From the NCBI GenBank assembly GCA_029891345.1, contig CM056999.1, forward strand, positions 24,649,418-24,713,417: 64,000 nt of DNA, written 5' to 3'. The translations under genes were made by a program, and so were the position numbers. The notes under the pieces were generated by a model that saw nothing but the letters and a program-made list of their open reading frames with translations, had not been told where the DNA came from and made no database searches. Origin of the DNA: Dryococelus australis. Its lineage: Eukaryota; Arthropoda; Insecta; Phasmatodea; Phasmatidae. Below, one piece after another: positions 62,350-64,000 of this stretch (position 1 is its first letter; every line of letters starts with the position of its first letter).

Positions 62350-64000
62350 GCGTGATACATTTATTTAGGATTGCTGCTTATATATTCCACCTCAGAGCGC
62401 ACGTGGCTCTTAAATGGGGCGGAGTTGTCCGTAGAGTGCACAGTTGCACATATGTTGGGTTTCTAGGTGAATGCCTCTTCTGTGCGTGCGTTACCTTGAG
62501 TCAGTTGAGCTTCTGGGCGAGCACCTGCTCTGTGCGAGCACCTGCTCTGTGCGAGCTGCCCTTGAATGAACAACGGGCACCCGTTGTCTGGGCCGCACGC
62601 CGTATGGTTACAATCTCTGCAGCAAGTGAACAGCCTTCTCCTTCTTTCTTTCTTCGCACTCTCCCCCTCCTCTTGGCAGCGGTCGGGTGGCAGGACGTGA
62701 AGCCATCTGTTTCTCAGTGCCAAGCAGTGTAATCACGTTGTGTTTTCATTTCTCTTACTTACCAAGGGAGGAAGACATTTTAAAGGAGGTTGGGTAACGA
62801 GCCGTGTTAATACTAGGCCCTCCTAGTTCGAGAGCAGAATTACATTGGCGTAATAAAGTGAGGGAAATTGATTTATACAGCGCATGTACAAATATAGTTA
62901 GAAAATTTGTTCTTACATTAATATTTATTTTTTTGTTCCTGAAAAATAAAAGTTGGATCTTAACGAGAATGTTTTCATGTGGTAGTGTTATACTGTGGCG
63001 TTGGGTTAGTAAATTTACTTATACTCTGGTGGTTGCACAGTATCCGGCATGCATTCAAATGTACAATTTTAATTAAGTAATAAAATGAAGGAAAATATTA
63101 ATTACGCATGTTGCATTAATGTTTCTCCCCTACATGCTAAGTGAGCATTGTATTATGGGAACAAAACATGGAAAAACACTCAAGTAAAAAAATATTTCTG
63201 TCTTCTTATTCTTGAGGTTTAAATGGTATAGCTTGATTTGTGCGTGACATAATACACTTTGCTTTAAACAAAAACCTTGGACACAGAACACTCTCTCTTA
63301 CGAATTAGGTTATGTACATTTTCAAGCAATGGTTACAACACTTCGTTATGAGTAACAAACATAAGTTCAAGGCACTCTTACGTACTAATGGGTAAACTAA
63401 AGATTCCCTTGTGTAGCGGGATTATTGAGAGTGATTATTCTACACAGGTACTTGTGTGCAAGTTATTATCTAAATAAGATTTTCATCTTCCCATAGTGCA
63501 CAAACGTTTAGGGGTCTGCTGTGGGCAGAAGGTTCATGAACACAGGTAGGCATGGGCCTCCATTAACGTTACATGAAAGGGGCTCAGGCAAGTGAGCATA
63601 GTGAGAGTGTGGAATGGTGCATCACAACTCTGTTTCGGGATTTCACACAGGCGTGAAATAAATTGCTTGTGCACTCTGGGGATGAGACCGTTACATAACA
63701 CACATTATTGCACTCTTACATGACAACATTGGTTACACTTTGGCACGTATCATACATGAAAAATTATACATGGGTAAGGCTTAACCTATAAAATAGTATT
63801 TATCCTAGTTTTGATGATAGTAGGATATAAAATGCTCACAGTTAAACGCCCTGCAATGGCATACTGTAAAAGAGGTTATGTACAATATTCTGGCAAGATG
63901 CACTGTACTGGCATACTTGACTAAGGAGGTTAGAATGCAACTTAACATAAATTCAGAATTTCCCGTGTTGTCCTCCTAGTGAGGTTTCAAGCTGGGTACA
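62350..64000. other. Intron 5, end of window: nothing recognised
   Basis: A short tandem duplication (gagcacctgctctgtgc at 62519 and 62537) lies in a GC-richer patch. The frames 62352-62732 (+) and 62463-62723 (-) overlap on opposite strands with no domain. No CARMIL exon was recognised. Confidence 0.4.

Noticed and set aside
58505-64000. A sixth CARMIL exon
   Set aside because: I looked for a phase-2 exon continuing after the F-P-T-V-S-L motif and saw no acceptor followed by a matching frame.

Overview
The window reads as part of a large, AT-rich, transposon-filled arthropod genome, most likely an insect. Split genes with GT-AG introns of 5-28 kb, a tRNA-headed SINE, Ty3/gypsy, copia and LINE debris, and hAT, Tc1, pogo and Harbinger-like DNA transposons all fit this. 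There is no prokaryotic gene organisation. The long introns suggest a big-genome lineage such as Polyneoptera, but the species cannot be fixed from the sequence alone.

The one host gene I can support is the 5' end of a CARMIL (LRRC16) orthologue on the + strand. CARMIL proteins are large leucine-rich-repeat proteins that bind actin capping protein. Five short coding exons were found at 3472-3508, 18047-18144, 46152-46202, 51012-51071 and 58368-58498. They join in one reading frame with consistent phases and good splice sites, giving residues 1-125 (start codon, then the PH-like N-terminal domain). The gene leaves the window through an intron of at least 5.5 kb; the leucine-rich repeats and C-terminal regulatory region must lie beyond 64000. 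All exons are shorter than 135 nt, so an ORF listing does not reveal the gene.

Nearly everything else is intron and repeat. Intron 1 (3509-18046) holds a SINE, a copia fragment, the 3' end of a + strand gypsy element with its LTR, the 5' LTR of a minus-strand gypsy element, and a LINE tail. Intron 2 (18145-46151) starts with a 5.1 kb minus-strand gypsy provirus with both LTRs, internally rearranged and hit by a 1.16 kb hAT element that kept its 8-bp target duplication. Fragments of two further gypsy elements follow (27-33 kb). Then comes a nest of transposons: a minus-strand LINE (35.1-45.6 kb) split by a 5.3 kb pogo-like element and, a few bases away, a 3.6 kb Tc1 element. The pogo-like element holds a Tigger-type MITE, which holds a Harbinger-type MITE. 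Introns 3-5 are quieter: a (CA)n tract, two copies of a 230-bp MITE, a 94-bp direct repeat shared by introns 4 and 5, and LTR-promoter-like DNA near 61-62 kb.

No tRNA or rRNA gene, CRISPR array or new multi-gene system was found. The most informative results are the five-exon CARMIL assembly, the datable nesting at 35-45 kb, and the strong antisense bias of LTR elements inside this gene.
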